This document shows, piece after piece, positions 1 through 6,294 of a stretch of DNA of 7,751 nt. The notes under the pieces are model-generated. The model was given only the letters and a program-made list of their open reading frames with translations, was not told the origin of the DNA and ran no database searches. The number at the start of each line of letters is the position of its first letter. Positions within the stretch are counted from its first letter, which is position 1. This DNA is from an uncultured Burkholderiales bacterium (GTDB lineage Bacteria > Pseudomonadota > Gammaproteobacteria > Burkholderiales > Burkholderiaceae_E). A program made the position numbers and the translations under genes. The DNA is taken from the NCBI GenBank assembly GCA_903831925.1, contig CAIKZV010000343.1, positions 1 to 7,751 of the forward strand, written 5' to 3'.

Positions 1-1
1 C

Positions 2-286
2 TTTTGCCTCAACGAGCGCACCGACGGCCGCGAATGCTGTGCCCACCAGGGTGCCGAGGCGCTTCAGGTTCATGCCAAGCAACGGGTCAAGGAACTCGGC
101 CTGAGCGGCCCGGGCCAGGTGCGCGTCAACAAGGCGGGCTGCCTCGATCGCTGCGAGCATGGCCCGGTGGCGGTCGTCTATCCCGAAGGCGTCTGGTACA
201 CCTTCGTCGACAAGCTGGACATCGACGAGATCGTCGAGAAGCACTTGCGCGACGGCGAGCCGGTCGAGCGTCTGCGCATCGACTGA
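2..286 (+). CDS. (2Fe-2S) ferredoxin, thioredoxin-like fold (3' part)
   Basis: This is the C-terminal 94 residues of a small [2Fe-2S] ferredoxin. The gene runs in from the left edge, so its start is not visible. The fragment shows cysteines at fragment residues 2, 12, 13, 47 and 51. The later part reads VRVNKAGCLDRCEHGPVAVV and is followed by YPEGVWY. This C-x3-C with the preceding Lys-Ala-Gly and following Gly-Pro is typical of the thioredoxin-fold ferredoxins (Aquifex Fd / Shethna type). In that family four cysteines hold the cluster; here C2, one of C12/C13, C47 and C51 are the natural ligands. The end (GEPVERLR) also fits the family. The protein is presumably a soluble cytoplasmic electron carrier. 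Its redox partner cannot be read from the neighbours. The stop is TGA, 67 bases before the hydrolase start. Confidence 0.9.
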   Translation, partial: FCLNERTDGRECCAHQGAEALQVHAKQRVKELGLSGPGQVRVNKAGCLDRCEHGPVAVVYPEGVWYTFVDKLDIDEIVEKHLRDGEPVERLRID

Positions 287-353
287 CCCGTCCGACCCAC
301 GCCTTTTGCGCCCTCCTGATAGCCCCCTGACAGCCCCCCCTGACGCGATTCGC

Positions 354-992
354 ATGAACGCCCACACCAGCGTGATCGGCCTGAACGGCGCAGCCGGGCG
401 CATCGACATCGCCGTCGACCGCCCCGTGCAAGACCCGGTGCGGGGCATCGCCGTGATCGCGCATCCGCATCCGCTCTATGGCGGCACCCGCGACAACAAG
501 GTCGTCCAGACGATGGCGCGAGCCTTGCTCACGCTTGGCTTTGTCTGCTGGCGACCCGACTTTCGCGGCGTCGGCGATTCGGCCGGTGTGCACGACGACG
601 GCCGCGGCGAAACCGACGACCTGCTTGTCGTGGTCGAGGCCGCGCGCGCCGCCGAGGTCAACACCGAGGGCGCGGCGCTGCCGCTGGTCCTCGCCGGCTT
701 TTCTTTCGGCACCTTCGTCCTGTCGCGTGTCGCGGCTCGCCTGACTGACGCCGGCTCACCGGCCTCCCGTCTGGTCTTCATCGGCACGGCGGCCTCGCGC
801 TTCACCATCGAGACGGTGCCGACCGACACGCTGGTGATCCACGGTGAACTCGACGACACCGTGCCGCTGCAATCGGTCCTCGACTGGGCCCGGCCGCAGG
901 CGTTGCCGGTGGTGGTCATTCCGGGTGCCGATCATTTCTTTCACCACCGGCTGATCGTCATCAAGCAGCTGCTGCTGCGCGAATTTCGCTGA
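354..992 (+). CDS. alpha/beta hydrolase, COG2945 type
   Basis: A 212-residue cytoplasmic alpha/beta hydrolase with no signal peptide or membrane segment. The nucleophile elbow is G115-F-S117-F-G119. The acid is D167 or D168 (GELDDTVPL) and the histidine is H194 (GADHFFHH), which completes a Ser-Asp-His triad. An early HPHPLYGG segment (residues 37-44) and RPDFRGVGDS (67-76) are typical of the short COG2945 hydrolases. The reading frame is open upstream to 159, but that stretch overlaps the ferredoxin and does not look like a hydrolase N-terminus. ATG 354 gives the usual length of about 210 residues. No clear Shine-Dalgarno sequence precedes it; an in-frame TTG at 306 is a weaker alternative. 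Substrate is unknown. The fold and triad are well supported; any specific reaction would be a guess. Confidence 0.88.
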   Translation: MNAHTSVIGLNGAAGRIDIAVDRPVQDPVRGIAVIAHPHPLYGGTRDNKVVQTMARALLTLGFVCWRPDFRGVGDSAGVHDDGRGETDDLLVVVEAARAAEVNTEGAALPLVLAGFSFGTFVLSRVAARLTDAGSPASRLVFIGTAASRFTIETVPTDTLVIHGELDDTVPLQSVLDWARPQALPVVVIPGADHFFHHRLIVIKQLLLREFR

Positions 993-1001
993 ACGCTGTC
1001 G

Positions 1002-1523
1002 ATGGCCGAACCCCTCGACCCCCGTCTGGTCTATGCGCGCACCGACGACGCCGATGACGCTTCGCCCGCGCTGGCTCGCCTGTCGCCCCCGGCGCGGCGG
1101 CTGCTGCGCCTGATCGACGGCCGACGCGCGCTCGCCCAGCTGCCGAATCATGTCCGCCCGGGCGAGCTGCCGGGGCTGCTTGACGAGCTGGCGGCCTACG
1201 GCCTGATCGTGCTCTCGGGCATTCTCGAAGAGCTTCCCGCCGGCTGGACCGATGCCCGCGATCCGCGCCTGGACGACTTCAAACAGCGCATCCGCGGATC
1301 GGTCGAGCGCGAGCTCGGCGCGGCCGGACGCGTGCTTGAAGCGCGGCTGCAGGACTGCGTCAACATGACCGTCATGCGCGGTGTCCTGCGCGAAGTCATC
1401 GAGCTTGTGCGAACCCGCGGCAGCGCCGAGGCGGCCGACCGGGTCGCAAGCACCGCCCAGGCTGCCAACACCGCCTGGGCATTGCGCGAATCGGGTGGCT
1501 CGCCCCCGCGTGCACAGGGCTGA
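1002..1523 (+). CDS. conserved-looking hypothetical protein, possible winged-helix N-terminus
   Basis: A 173-residue protein that I do not recognise as a named family. It starts nine bases after the hydrolase stop, so the two are probably co-transcribed. Residues about 25-75 (LSPPARRLLRLIDGRR through LLDELAAYGLIVL) have the helix-helix-helix pattern ending in 'L..L...G.I', which is common in small winged-helix domains. Residues about 90-135 form a charged, probably helical segment. The tail from 140 is Ala/Ser/Gly-rich and likely flexible. There is one cysteine (C119), no transmembrane segment and no signal peptide. Codon use is GC-rich at third positions like its neighbours, which supports real coding. 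No Shine-Dalgarno sequence is evident before ATG 1002. A role as a small regulator or adaptor is only an inference from the N-terminal pattern. Confidence 0.72.
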   Translation: MAEPLDPRLVYARTDDADDASPALARLSPPARRLLRLIDGRRALAQLPNHVRPGELPGLLDELAAYGLIVLSGILEELPAGWTDARDPRLDDFKQRIRGSVERELGAAGRVLEARLQDCVNMTVMRGVLREVIELVRTRGSAEAADRVASTAQAANTAWALRESGGSPPRAQG

Positions 1524-1537
1524 GGCGTCCTCCCCGG

Positions 1538-1543
1538 TATAAT
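1538..1543 (+). promoter_or_regulatory. candidate -10 element before the dacC-like gene
   Basis: A perfect TATAAT lies in the 74-base gap between the 173-residue ORF and the carboxypeptidase, 54 bases before its ATG. In such GC-rich DNA an exact consensus hexamer placed in an intergenic gap is notable. No convincing -35 is seen at 16-18 bases upstream, where the sequence is the end of the previous gene (around CAGGGC). This is therefore a likely but unproven sigma-70 promoter for the dacC-dat-DUF493-lipB-lipA run. Confidence 0.5.
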
Positions 1544-1597
1544 CAGCCGTCTTTCCCGACCACTTTTCGCCCTTCAACCGGCGAACGCCTTCCCCAA

Positions 1598-2863
1598 ATG
1601 TTCCACCCTACCCAGGCTCGTGCTGCAACGATCGCCGCGCTGTTTGCGCTCGCGCTGACGATCCCGATGTCGCCCGCCGCGGCGGCCGGCAAGACGGGCT
1701 CGGGCAGCAAGCCCGCCGCAGCCAGCGGTCCGGCAAAGTCCGCCACTGCGGGCGTTCCCGCGAGCCAGGGGCTCGGTGCGCAGGGCGCCCCGCAGATCGC
1801 CGCGCGTTCATGGCTGCTCATGGACCTGACCACCGGTCAGCTTCTGGCAGCAAGCGACCCCGACATGCGGGTCGAGCCGGCATCGCTCACCAAGCTGATG
1901 ACCGCCTATCTCGCCTTCAATGCGATTCAGGACAAGAAACTCGCACTCGACATGCGCCCGCCGGTATCGGACTACGCCTACAAGGCGATCGGCTCGCGGA
2001 TGTTCGTCGAGCCGGCCAACCCGGCCACCGTCGACGAACTGCTTCACGGGCTGATCATCCAGTCGGGCAACGACGCGGCCATCATCCTCGCCGAGACGCT
2101 CGGCGGCAGCGAAGAAGGCTTCGTCAAGCAGATGAATGCGCAGGCCCGGAACTTGGGGCTCAAGAACACGCGCTTTACCAATGCCTCGGGTCTTCCCGAT
2201 GCGCAGCACTATTCCACCGCGCGTGATCTGGCGACCCTGAGCGCGCGGCTGATCCAGGATCATCCCGATTTCTACAAGCTCTACGCCCAGCGCGATTACG
2301 CCTACAACGGCATCAGGCAGCCCAACCGCAATCGCCTGCTGTTCATCGACCCCTCGGTCGACGGGGTCAAGACCGGGCACACCGACGCTGCAGGCTTTTG
2401 CCTGATCGCCTCGAGCCGGCGCGATCAGCCGGGCCTGGGCGTCTCACGACGGCTGCTGTCGGTGGTGCTCGGCACCGCCTCTGAATCGGCCCGGGCGATC
2501 GAATCGCAAAAACTGCTCAACTACGGCTTTTCGGCCTTCGAGCTGGTTGAGCTCTATCCAAAGGGCAAACCGGCCGGTACCTACCGGGTCTGGAAAGGCG
2601 CGGTACCGGAGGTCAAGGCCGGATTCAGCGGCAGCATCCTGGTCACCGTGCTGCGGGGTCAGGCCGATCGCGCCAAAGCCGACATCGAACGCACCGAGCC
2701 CCTGCTTGCGCCGATCGCCAAGGGCCAGCGCCTGGGCACGCTGCACATCAAGCTCGACGACAAACCCCTCGGCGATCACCCGCTGATCGCGCTCGACGAT
2801 GTCGAGCAGGCCGGCTTTCTGGGGCGCAGCTGGGACACCCTCCAACTCTGGTTCAAGCGATGA
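1598..2863 (+). CDS. dacC: D-alanyl-D-alanine carboxypeptidase (PBP5/6 type)
   Basis: A 421-residue penicillin-binding protein of the low-molecular-mass S11 family. It removes the terminal D-Ala from peptidoglycan pentapeptides in the periplasm. Residues 1-30 are a Sec signal peptide: a hydrophobic stretch at 10-26, then an Ala-rich cleavage region near 28-30. A low-complexity Gly/Ser/Pro/Ala linker follows to about 65. The three active-site motifs are all present: S96-L-T-K99 (SxxK), S156-G-N158 (SxN) and K258-T-G260 (KTG). The C-terminal PBP5-type beta domain spans roughly 310-400. The last residues (WDTLQLWFKR) suit the amphipathic membrane-anchoring helix seen in E. coli PBP5. The stop overlaps the next gene's start (ATGA), implying translational coupling. 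The dacA/dacC naming is by family only and cannot be separated by sequence here. Confidence 0.95.
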   Translation: MFHPTQARAATIAALFALALTIPMSPAAAAGKTGSGSKPAAASGPAKSATAGVPASQGLGAQGAPQIAARSWLLMDLTTGQLLAASDPDMRVEPASLTKLMTAYLAFNAIQDKKLALDMRPPVSDYAYKAIGSRMFVEPANPATVDELLHGLIIQSGNDAAIILAETLGGSEEGFVKQMNAQARNLGLKNTRFTNASGLPDAQHYSTARDLATLSARLIQDHPDFYKLYAQRDYAYNGIRQPNRNRLLFIDPSVDGVKTGHTDAAGFCLIASSRRDQPGLGVSRRLLSVVLGTASESARAIESQKLLNYGFSAFELVELYPKGKPAGTYRVWKGAVPEVKAGFSGSILVTVLRGQADRAKADIERTEPLLAPIAKGQRLGTLHIKLDDKPLGDHPLIALDDVEQAGFLGRSWDTLQLWFKR

Positions 2864-3735
2864 GCGACCCGCAGATCGTCTATCTCAATGGCGAATTCAC
2901 GCCGATCGAAGAAGCCCGGGTGCCGGTGCTCGATCGCGGCTTCATCTTCGGCGACGGCGTCTATGAAGTGGTGCCGGTCTATCGGCGCCAGCCGTTTCGG
3001 TGGTCTCAGCATTACGCCCGCCTCGAACGCAGCCTGGGTCGGCTGCGCATCGACAATCCTTTTGATGCCGAGGGCTGGCGAGGGCTAGTCGATGCGCTGA
3101 TCGCCCGCCATCCCTGGGACGATCAGTTCATCTACCTGCAAGTCACCCGCGGCGTTGCGCGGCGCGACCACGCCTTTCCGAAGGGGGTCACGCCAACGGT
3201 CTTCGGGATGAGCAGTGCGCTGCCGCTGGTGCCGGCAGAGCAGCTTGCCCGCGGCGTGAGCGCAGTCTCGCTGCCCGATGAGCGCTGGCTCAACTGCGAC
3301 ATCAAATCCACCTCGCTGCTGGGCAATGTGCTGGCGCGCCAGAGTGCGATCGACGCTGGCGCCGCCGAGTGCGTGATGTACCGCGACGGCTTCCTCACCG
3401 AGGGGTCGTCAAGCAACATCTGGGTGGTTCGCGAAGGTCGGGTGCTGGCGCCGCCTCGTGACAGGCTGATCCTGGAAGGCATCCGCTACGGCCTGCTGCA
3501 GGAACTGTGCGCGTCACAGGGCCTGCCCTTCGAGATGCGCCCGATTGCGCGTGCCGAAGTCGAGTCGGCCGACGAGCTGATGCTGAGTTCGGCCACCAAG
3601 GAAGTGCTGGCGATCACTCGCCTGGACGGCCGCCCGGTCGGCAGCGGCGAGCCCGGGCCGGTCTTTGCCCGACTGCACGCGGCCTACCAGCAGGCCAAGG
3701 CCACTTCGGCCAGCACCGCCACAGGAGCATCGTGA
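2860..3735 (+). CDS. dat: D-amino-acid transaminase (PLP fold type IV)
   Basis: A 291-residue class IV aminotransferase, probably exchanging the amino group of D-alanine with 2-oxoglutarate to give pyruvate and D-glutamate. The PLP lysine is K149 in CDIKSTSLLGNVLA, nearly the same string as around Lys145 of the Bacillus D-amino-acid transaminase. With a constant offset of four, other known residues align: Y35 (Bacillus Y31), R102 and H104 (R98 and H100, which bind the substrate carboxylate), and E181 (E177) in TEGSSSN. This distinguishes it from branched-chain transaminases and aminodeoxychorismate lyases. The gene starts inside the stop of the carboxypeptidase gene, which releases D-Ala, although in the periplasm. 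It ends one base into the next start. The Ala/Ser/Thr-rich last 12 residues are probably disordered. Confidence 0.93.
   Translation: MSDPQIVYLNGEFTPIEEARVPVLDRGFIFGDGVYEVVPVYRRQPFRWSQHYARLERSLGRLRIDNPFDAEGWRGLVDALIARHPWDDQFIYLQVTRGVARRDHAFPKGVTPTVFGMSSALPLVPAEQLARGVSAVSLPDERWLNCDIKSTSLLGNVLARQSAIDAGAAECVMYRDGFLTEGSSSNIWVVREGRVLAPPRDRLILEGIRYGLLQELCASQGLPFEMRPIARAEVESADELMLSSATKEVLAITRLDGRPVGSGEPGPVFARLHAAYQQAKATSASTATGAS
3723..3727 (+). promoter_or_regulatory. Shine-Dalgarno fixing the DUF493 gene start
   Basis: AGGAG lies seven bases before ATG 3735, inside the last codons of dat. It selects ATG 3735 over the adjacent GTG at 3732 and over upstream in-frame codons reaching back to 3507. It is the clearest ribosome binding site in the window; most other genes here have weak or no such site. 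Confidence 0.75.
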
Positions 3736-4040
3736 TGACGTCTGCCGGCGCGCCCGCCCCCACCGAAGGTCCTGTCGACAGGCTGTCAGACCTGCTCCAG
3801 TTTCCGGTCGACTTCCCGATCAAGATCATGGGTGCCCGGGTCGATGAGTTCGCCAATGACATCGCCGCGGTCATCATTCGCCACGCGCCCGACTTCGACG
3901 TCTCAACCCTCGAATTGCGAAGCTCCAGCAAAGGCAACTACCTCGGATTGACCGCCACCATCCGCGCTACCTCGCGTGACCAGCTCGACGCGATCTATCG
4001 CGAGCTGACCTCGCATCCGCTGGTCAAGGTCGTCCTGTAA
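3735..4040 (+). CDS. ybeD: DUF493 family protein (YbeD-like)
   Basis: A 101-residue cytoplasmic protein of the DUF493/UPF0250 family. The hallmark segment [14 protein letters not shown] lies at residues 20-33. The C-terminal half ([19 protein letters not shown] and [12 protein letters not shown]) has the ACT-like beta-alpha-beta pattern and the typical 'HP.VK.VL' ending. E. coli YbeD is about 87 residues; the extra length here is a Pro/Ala-rich N-terminus of about 14 residues. The gene sits between dat and lipB, the same place as ybeD in E. coli (dacA-ybeD-lipB). The molecular role is not established; a small-molecule-binding regulatory role is inferred from the fold. It shares one base with the dat stop (TGATG), implying coupled translation. 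Confidence 0.9.
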   Translation: MTSAGAPAPTEGPVDRLSDLLQFPVDFPIKIMGARVDEFANDIAAVIIRHAPDFDVSTLELRSSSKGNYLGLTATIRATSRDQLDAIYRELTSHPLVKVVL

Positions 4041-4071
4041 GCCGCCAGCCCACGATTCGTCGCCAGCCGTC

Positions 4072-4698
4072 GTGATCCTGATTCGCCCGTTCAGCGAAGC
4101 GCCCTATCTGCCCACGCTCGAGGCGATGCGCGCCTTCACCGCCGCCCGCGATGAGCAGACCACCGACGAGATCTGGCTGGTCGAGCATCCTCCGGTGTTC
4201 ACTCAGGGGCTTTCCGGAAAACCGGAGCATGTACTTACCCCCGGCGACATCCCTGTCGTTCATACCGAGCGCGGCGGGCAGGTGACTTATCACGGCCCGG
4301 GGCAGGTGGTCGCCTACACCCTGATCGACCTGCGCCGACGCGCGCTCGGCGTGCGCGACCTGGTCTGCCGGCTCGAAGCCGCGGCGATCGATGTCTGTGC
4401 GGCGCACGGTGTGCGCGTCATGCGCAAACCCGGCGCCCCGGGGCTTTACCTGAGTCTGCCCGAGCCCGGCGCCAAGATCGCCTCGCTCGGCCTGAAGGTC
4501 AGCCGCGGCTGCAGCTTTCATGGCATCGCTCTTAACGTCGACATGGATCTGCGCCGGTTTGAGTCGATCAACCCCTGCGGGTATGCTGGGCTGGCGGTGA
4601 CCGATCTGGCGCGTGCCGGCCCGGTGCGCCATCCCGATCCCGCCCTCGTCGCCCACGATCTGGGTGCAGCCCTGTCCGATCACCTCCAGCGCGAATGA
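4072..4698 (+). CDS. lipB: octanoyl-ACP:protein N-octanoyltransferase
   Basis: A 208-residue LipB, which moves octanoate from acyl carrier protein to the lipoyl-domain lysine of pyruvate and 2-oxoglutarate dehydrogenases and the glycine cleavage H protein. The signature [12 protein letters not shown] is at 67-78. The catalytic pair is K135 ([10 protein letters not shown]) and C169 (NPCGYAGL), and the thioacyl intermediate forms on the cysteine. Both numbers are the same as in E. coli LipB. The start is GTG 4072, since no in-frame ATG lies nearby upstream after the DUF493 stop 31 bases earlier. No clear Shine-Dalgarno sequence is visible, so initiation may be weak or the start slightly different. 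The stop overlaps the lipA start (ATGA), coupling the two steps of lipoate synthesis. Confidence 0.96.
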   Translation: MILIRPFSEAPYLPTLEAMRAFTAARDEQTTDEIWLVEHPPVFTQGLSGKPEHVLTPGDIPVVHTERGGQVTYHGPGQVVAYTLIDLRRRALGVRDLVCRLEAAAIDVCAAHGVRVMRKPGAPGLYLSLPEPGAKIASLGLKVSRGCSFHGIALNVDMDLRRFESINPCGYAGLAVTDLARAGPVRHPDPALVAHDLGAALSDHLQRE

Positions 4699-5762
4699 CC
4701 GATCCTGTCACCCCTGTCACCCCATCGCCAGCCGTGACCCCGGCCGCGACGGCCCCGACGTCGTCAACCGCCGACACAGCGCCTGCCTACGACCCCTCGG
4801 CCAAGCACAAGGGTGCCGGCAAGACCGCCCGCATCCCGATCAAGGTGGTGGCGGCCAGCGAGGTGCTGCGCAAGCCGCCCTGGATCCGGGTGCGGGCCGC
4901 CACCTCGACCAGCCGCTTCACCGAGATCAAGCAGATTTTGCGCGAGCATCGGCTGCACACCGTCTGCGAAGAAGCCTCCTGCCCCAACATCGGCGAGTGC
5001 TTCGGCAACGGCACCGCCACCTTCATGATCATGGGCGACAAGTGCACCCGGCGCTGCCCCTTCTGCGATGTCGGCCACGGCCGCCCCGACCCGCTCGATG
5101 CCGAGGAGCCTGACAATCTCGCCCGCACGATCGCCGCCCTGCGCCTGTCGTATGTGGTCATCACCTCGGTCGACCGCGACGACCTTCGCGATGGCGGCGC
5201 GCAGCATTTCGTCGAGTGCATCCGGCAGGTGCGGGCCCAGTCGCCGTCCACCCGGATCGAAGTGCTGGTGCCCGACTTTCGCGGTCGACTCGACCGGGCG
5301 CTGGCCATCCTCGAGGCGGCGCCGCCCGACGTCATGAACCACAACCTCGAGACCGTACCGCGGCTCTACAAAGAAGCCCGCCCGGGCTCCGACTATGCCC
5401 ACTCGCTCAAGCTGCTGGCCGACTTCAAGCAGCGCGTGCCGGGCGTGCCGACCAAGTCGGGGCTGATGGTCGGGTTGGGTGAAACCGATGACGAGATCGT
5501 TCAGACCATGCGCGACATGCGAGCCCACGACATCGACATGATCACCATCGGCCAGTACCTCGCGCCAAGCTCGCACCATCTGCCGGTGCGCCGTTATGTG
5601 CATCCGGATGTCTTCAGCCAATTCGAAGCGACCGCGAAAGAGTTAGGGTTCACTCACGCCGCGGTCGGCGCCATGGTTCGATCTTCCTATCATGCCGATC
5701 AGCAAGCCCATGCGGCCGGCGTCGACAGCGGCGTATCGTCGCTAAAGCTCGACACGGTTTGA
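4695..5762 (+). CDS. lipA: lipoyl synthase (radical SAM)
   Basis: A 355-residue lipoyl synthase that inserts sulfur at C6 and C8 of protein-bound octanoyl groups. The auxiliary [4Fe-4S] cluster is held by C91, C96 and C102 ([13 protein letters not shown]), with a serine of the C-terminal RSSY motif at 329-332 as the known fourth ligand. The SAM cluster is held by C117, C121 and C124 (CTRRCPFC). The [16 protein letters not shown] and [10 protein letters not shown] segments are also typical. The first 40 or so residues are a Thr/Pro/Ala-rich low-complexity extension with a tandem nine-base repeat. This explains the length compared with 321 residues in E. coli. ATG 4695 overlaps the lipB stop by four bases, which supports this start, though shorter forms cannot be excluded. 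It acts in the cytoplasm directly after LipB. Confidence 0.97.
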   Translation: MTDPVTPVTPSPAVTPAATAPTSSTADTAPAYDPSAKHKGAGKTARIPIKVVAASEVLRKPPWIRVRAATSTSRFTEIKQILREHRLHTVCEEASCPNIGECFGNGTATFMIMGDKCTRRCPFCDVGHGRPDPLDAEEPDNLARTIAALRLSYVVITSVDRDDLRDGGAQHFVECIRQVRAQSPSTRIEVLVPDFRGRLDRALAILEAAPPDVMNHNLETVPRLYKEARPGSDYAHSLKLLADFKQRVPGVPTKSGLMVGLGETDDEIVQTMRDMRAHDIDMITIGQYLAPSSHHLPVRRYVHPDVFSQFEATAKELGFTHAAVGAMVRSSYHADQQAHAAGVDSGVSSLKLDTV

Positions 5763-5778
5763 TTCGTAAAATCCGCGG

Positions 5779-5809
5779 GGTCTGCATGACGACCGGTGTT
5801 GCGCAGACC
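5779..5809 (+). repeat. inverted repeat / possible stem-loop downstream of lipA
   Basis: GGTCTGC (5779-5785) and GCAGACC (5803-5809) are perfect reverse complements separated by 17 bases. The hairpin begins 16 bases after the lipA stop. There is no following T-tract, so it is not a convincing intrinsic terminator. It might serve as a 3'-end stabiliser or Rho-associated structure, or be chance. Confidence 0.4.
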
Positions 5810-5923
5810 GGGCTCTGAAGGCGCTGAGTTGGCCAGTCGAGCCTCAACGACATTCTGATCTGCGACGCACAGCGGTCTGTTGACGTCCGCTCGCCCTGGG
5901 AACCCGCTGTCGAACCGTCACGC

Positions 5924-5952
5924 TTGAAAATATTCGAATATTCTATCATTAT
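5924..5952 (+). promoter_or_regulatory. predicted arsR promoter
   Basis: TTGAAA (5924-5929, five of six to the -35 consensus) and CATTAT (5947-5952) are separated by exactly 17 bases. An overlapping TATCAT (5944-5949) is a better -10 hexamer but leaves only 14 bases of spacing. The surroundings are sharply AT-rich (20 of 24 bases from 5927 to 5950) in otherwise GC-rich DNA. With the 17-base arrangement transcription would begin at or next to the arsR ATG. Confidence 0.6.
5929..5942 (+). promoter_or_regulatory. putative ArsR operator (14-bp perfect palindrome)
   Basis: AATATTCGAATATT is its own reverse complement. It lies between the proposed -35 and -10 elements and immediately before arsR. 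ArsR repressors are dimers that bind AT-rich dyads over their own promoter and let go when As(III) binds. Position and symmetry both fit autoregulation of the operon. Binding itself is inferred. Confidence 0.68.
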
Positions 5953-5958
5953 CGAAAG

Positions 5959-6282
5959 ATGGAAGAAAAAGCCGCCGTCATCTCCCTCGCTGCTCTGGCA
6001 CAGGGCATGCGCCTGCGCATCTTTCGCGCACTGATTGGCGCTGCTCACCATGGCATGACCCCTGGCGCACTGTCTGCCACGCTTGACGTGCCCGGTTCGA
6101 CGCTGTCCTTCCACCTGAAAGAACTGATGCATGCCGGCCTCGTGACCCAGGAGCGCGATGGCCGCAAGCTCATCTACCGTCCATCAATCGAGCAGATGAA
6201 CGACTTGCTGGCCTACCTCACTGCGCACTGTTGTCACGGCGCGGCCTGCGAGATTGTCTGCACTCCCCAACCCATCGCCTGA
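5959..6282 (+). CDS. arsR: ArsR-family arsenite-responsive repressor
   Basis: A 107-residue ArsR/SmtB winged-helix repressor. Residues 7-30 form the dimer and first helices (VISLAALAQGMRLRIFRALI). The recognition region is 44-62 (VPGSTLSFHLKELMHAGLV), followed by the beta-wing QERDGRKLIYRP. The classical alpha-3 CxC sensor site of plasmid R773 ArsR (ELCVCDL) is absent. Instead cysteines cluster at the C-terminus: C91, C92, C97 and C101. This resembles Acidithiobacillus ferrooxidans ArsR, where C95, C96 and C102 bind As(III), so metalloid sensing probably happens there. The start at ATG 5959 fits the family N-terminus, and no Shine-Dalgarno sequence precedes it. It heads the operon with a palindrome just upstream and arsC 12 bases downstream. 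Confidence 0.94.
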   Translation: MEEKAAVISLAALAQGMRLRIFRALIGAAHHGMTPGALSATLDVPGSTLSFHLKELMHAGLVTQERDGRKLIYRPSIEQMNDLLAYLTAHCCHGAACEIVCTPQPIA

Positions 6283-6294
6283 AAGCCCGCAACC

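Larger units (their letters stand above)
5763..5958 (+). other. lipA-arsR intergenic gap
   Basis: A 196-base stretch with no coding region I can support on either strand. It holds a seven-base-pair inverted repeat soon after lipA and, at its right end, the arsR promoter and palindrome. The central part (about 5815-5920) shows nothing I can name. No T-run consistent with an intrinsic terminator is present. It marks the border between housekeeping genes and the arsenic operon. Confidence 0.6.

Noticed and set aside
323..344. CCCCCTGAC repeated twice with a 13-base period before the hydrolase
   Set aside because: Short, C-rich and only two copies; likely simple-sequence noise rather than a binding site.
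159..353. Upstream extension of the hydrolase reading frame
   Set aside because: It overlaps the ferredoxin gene and encodes Ser/Arg/Pro-rich sequence unlike a hydrolase N-terminus; ATG 354 gives normal length.
756..1577. Minus-strand open frame (273 codons) opposite the hydrolase end and the 173-residue ORF
   Set aside because: It overlaps the hydrolase triad region on the other strand, has no recognisable domain, and the + strand reading has the better codon pattern and gene spacing.
3507..3734. Upstream extension of the DUF493 reading frame
   Set aside because: It lies inside dat. A good Shine-Dalgarno sequence points to ATG 3735, and the extension resembles out-of-frame dat sequence.
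5779..5809. Inverted repeat as a Rho-independent terminator of lipA
   Set aside because: The stem is only seven pairs with a 17-base loop and no T-tract follows, so it is listed only as a possible stem-loop.
5786..5818. Ten-residue ORF (MTTGVAQTGL) in the lipA-arsR gap, possible leader peptide
   Set aside because: No ribosome site, no attenuator-like structure after it and no link to arsenic control; it lies within the loop and right arm of the inverted repeat.
5650..6132. Minus-strand open frame spanning the lipA end, the gap and the arsR start
   Set aside because: It covers conserved ends of two genes and the arsR promoter. The product has no recognisable features, so I treat it as chance.
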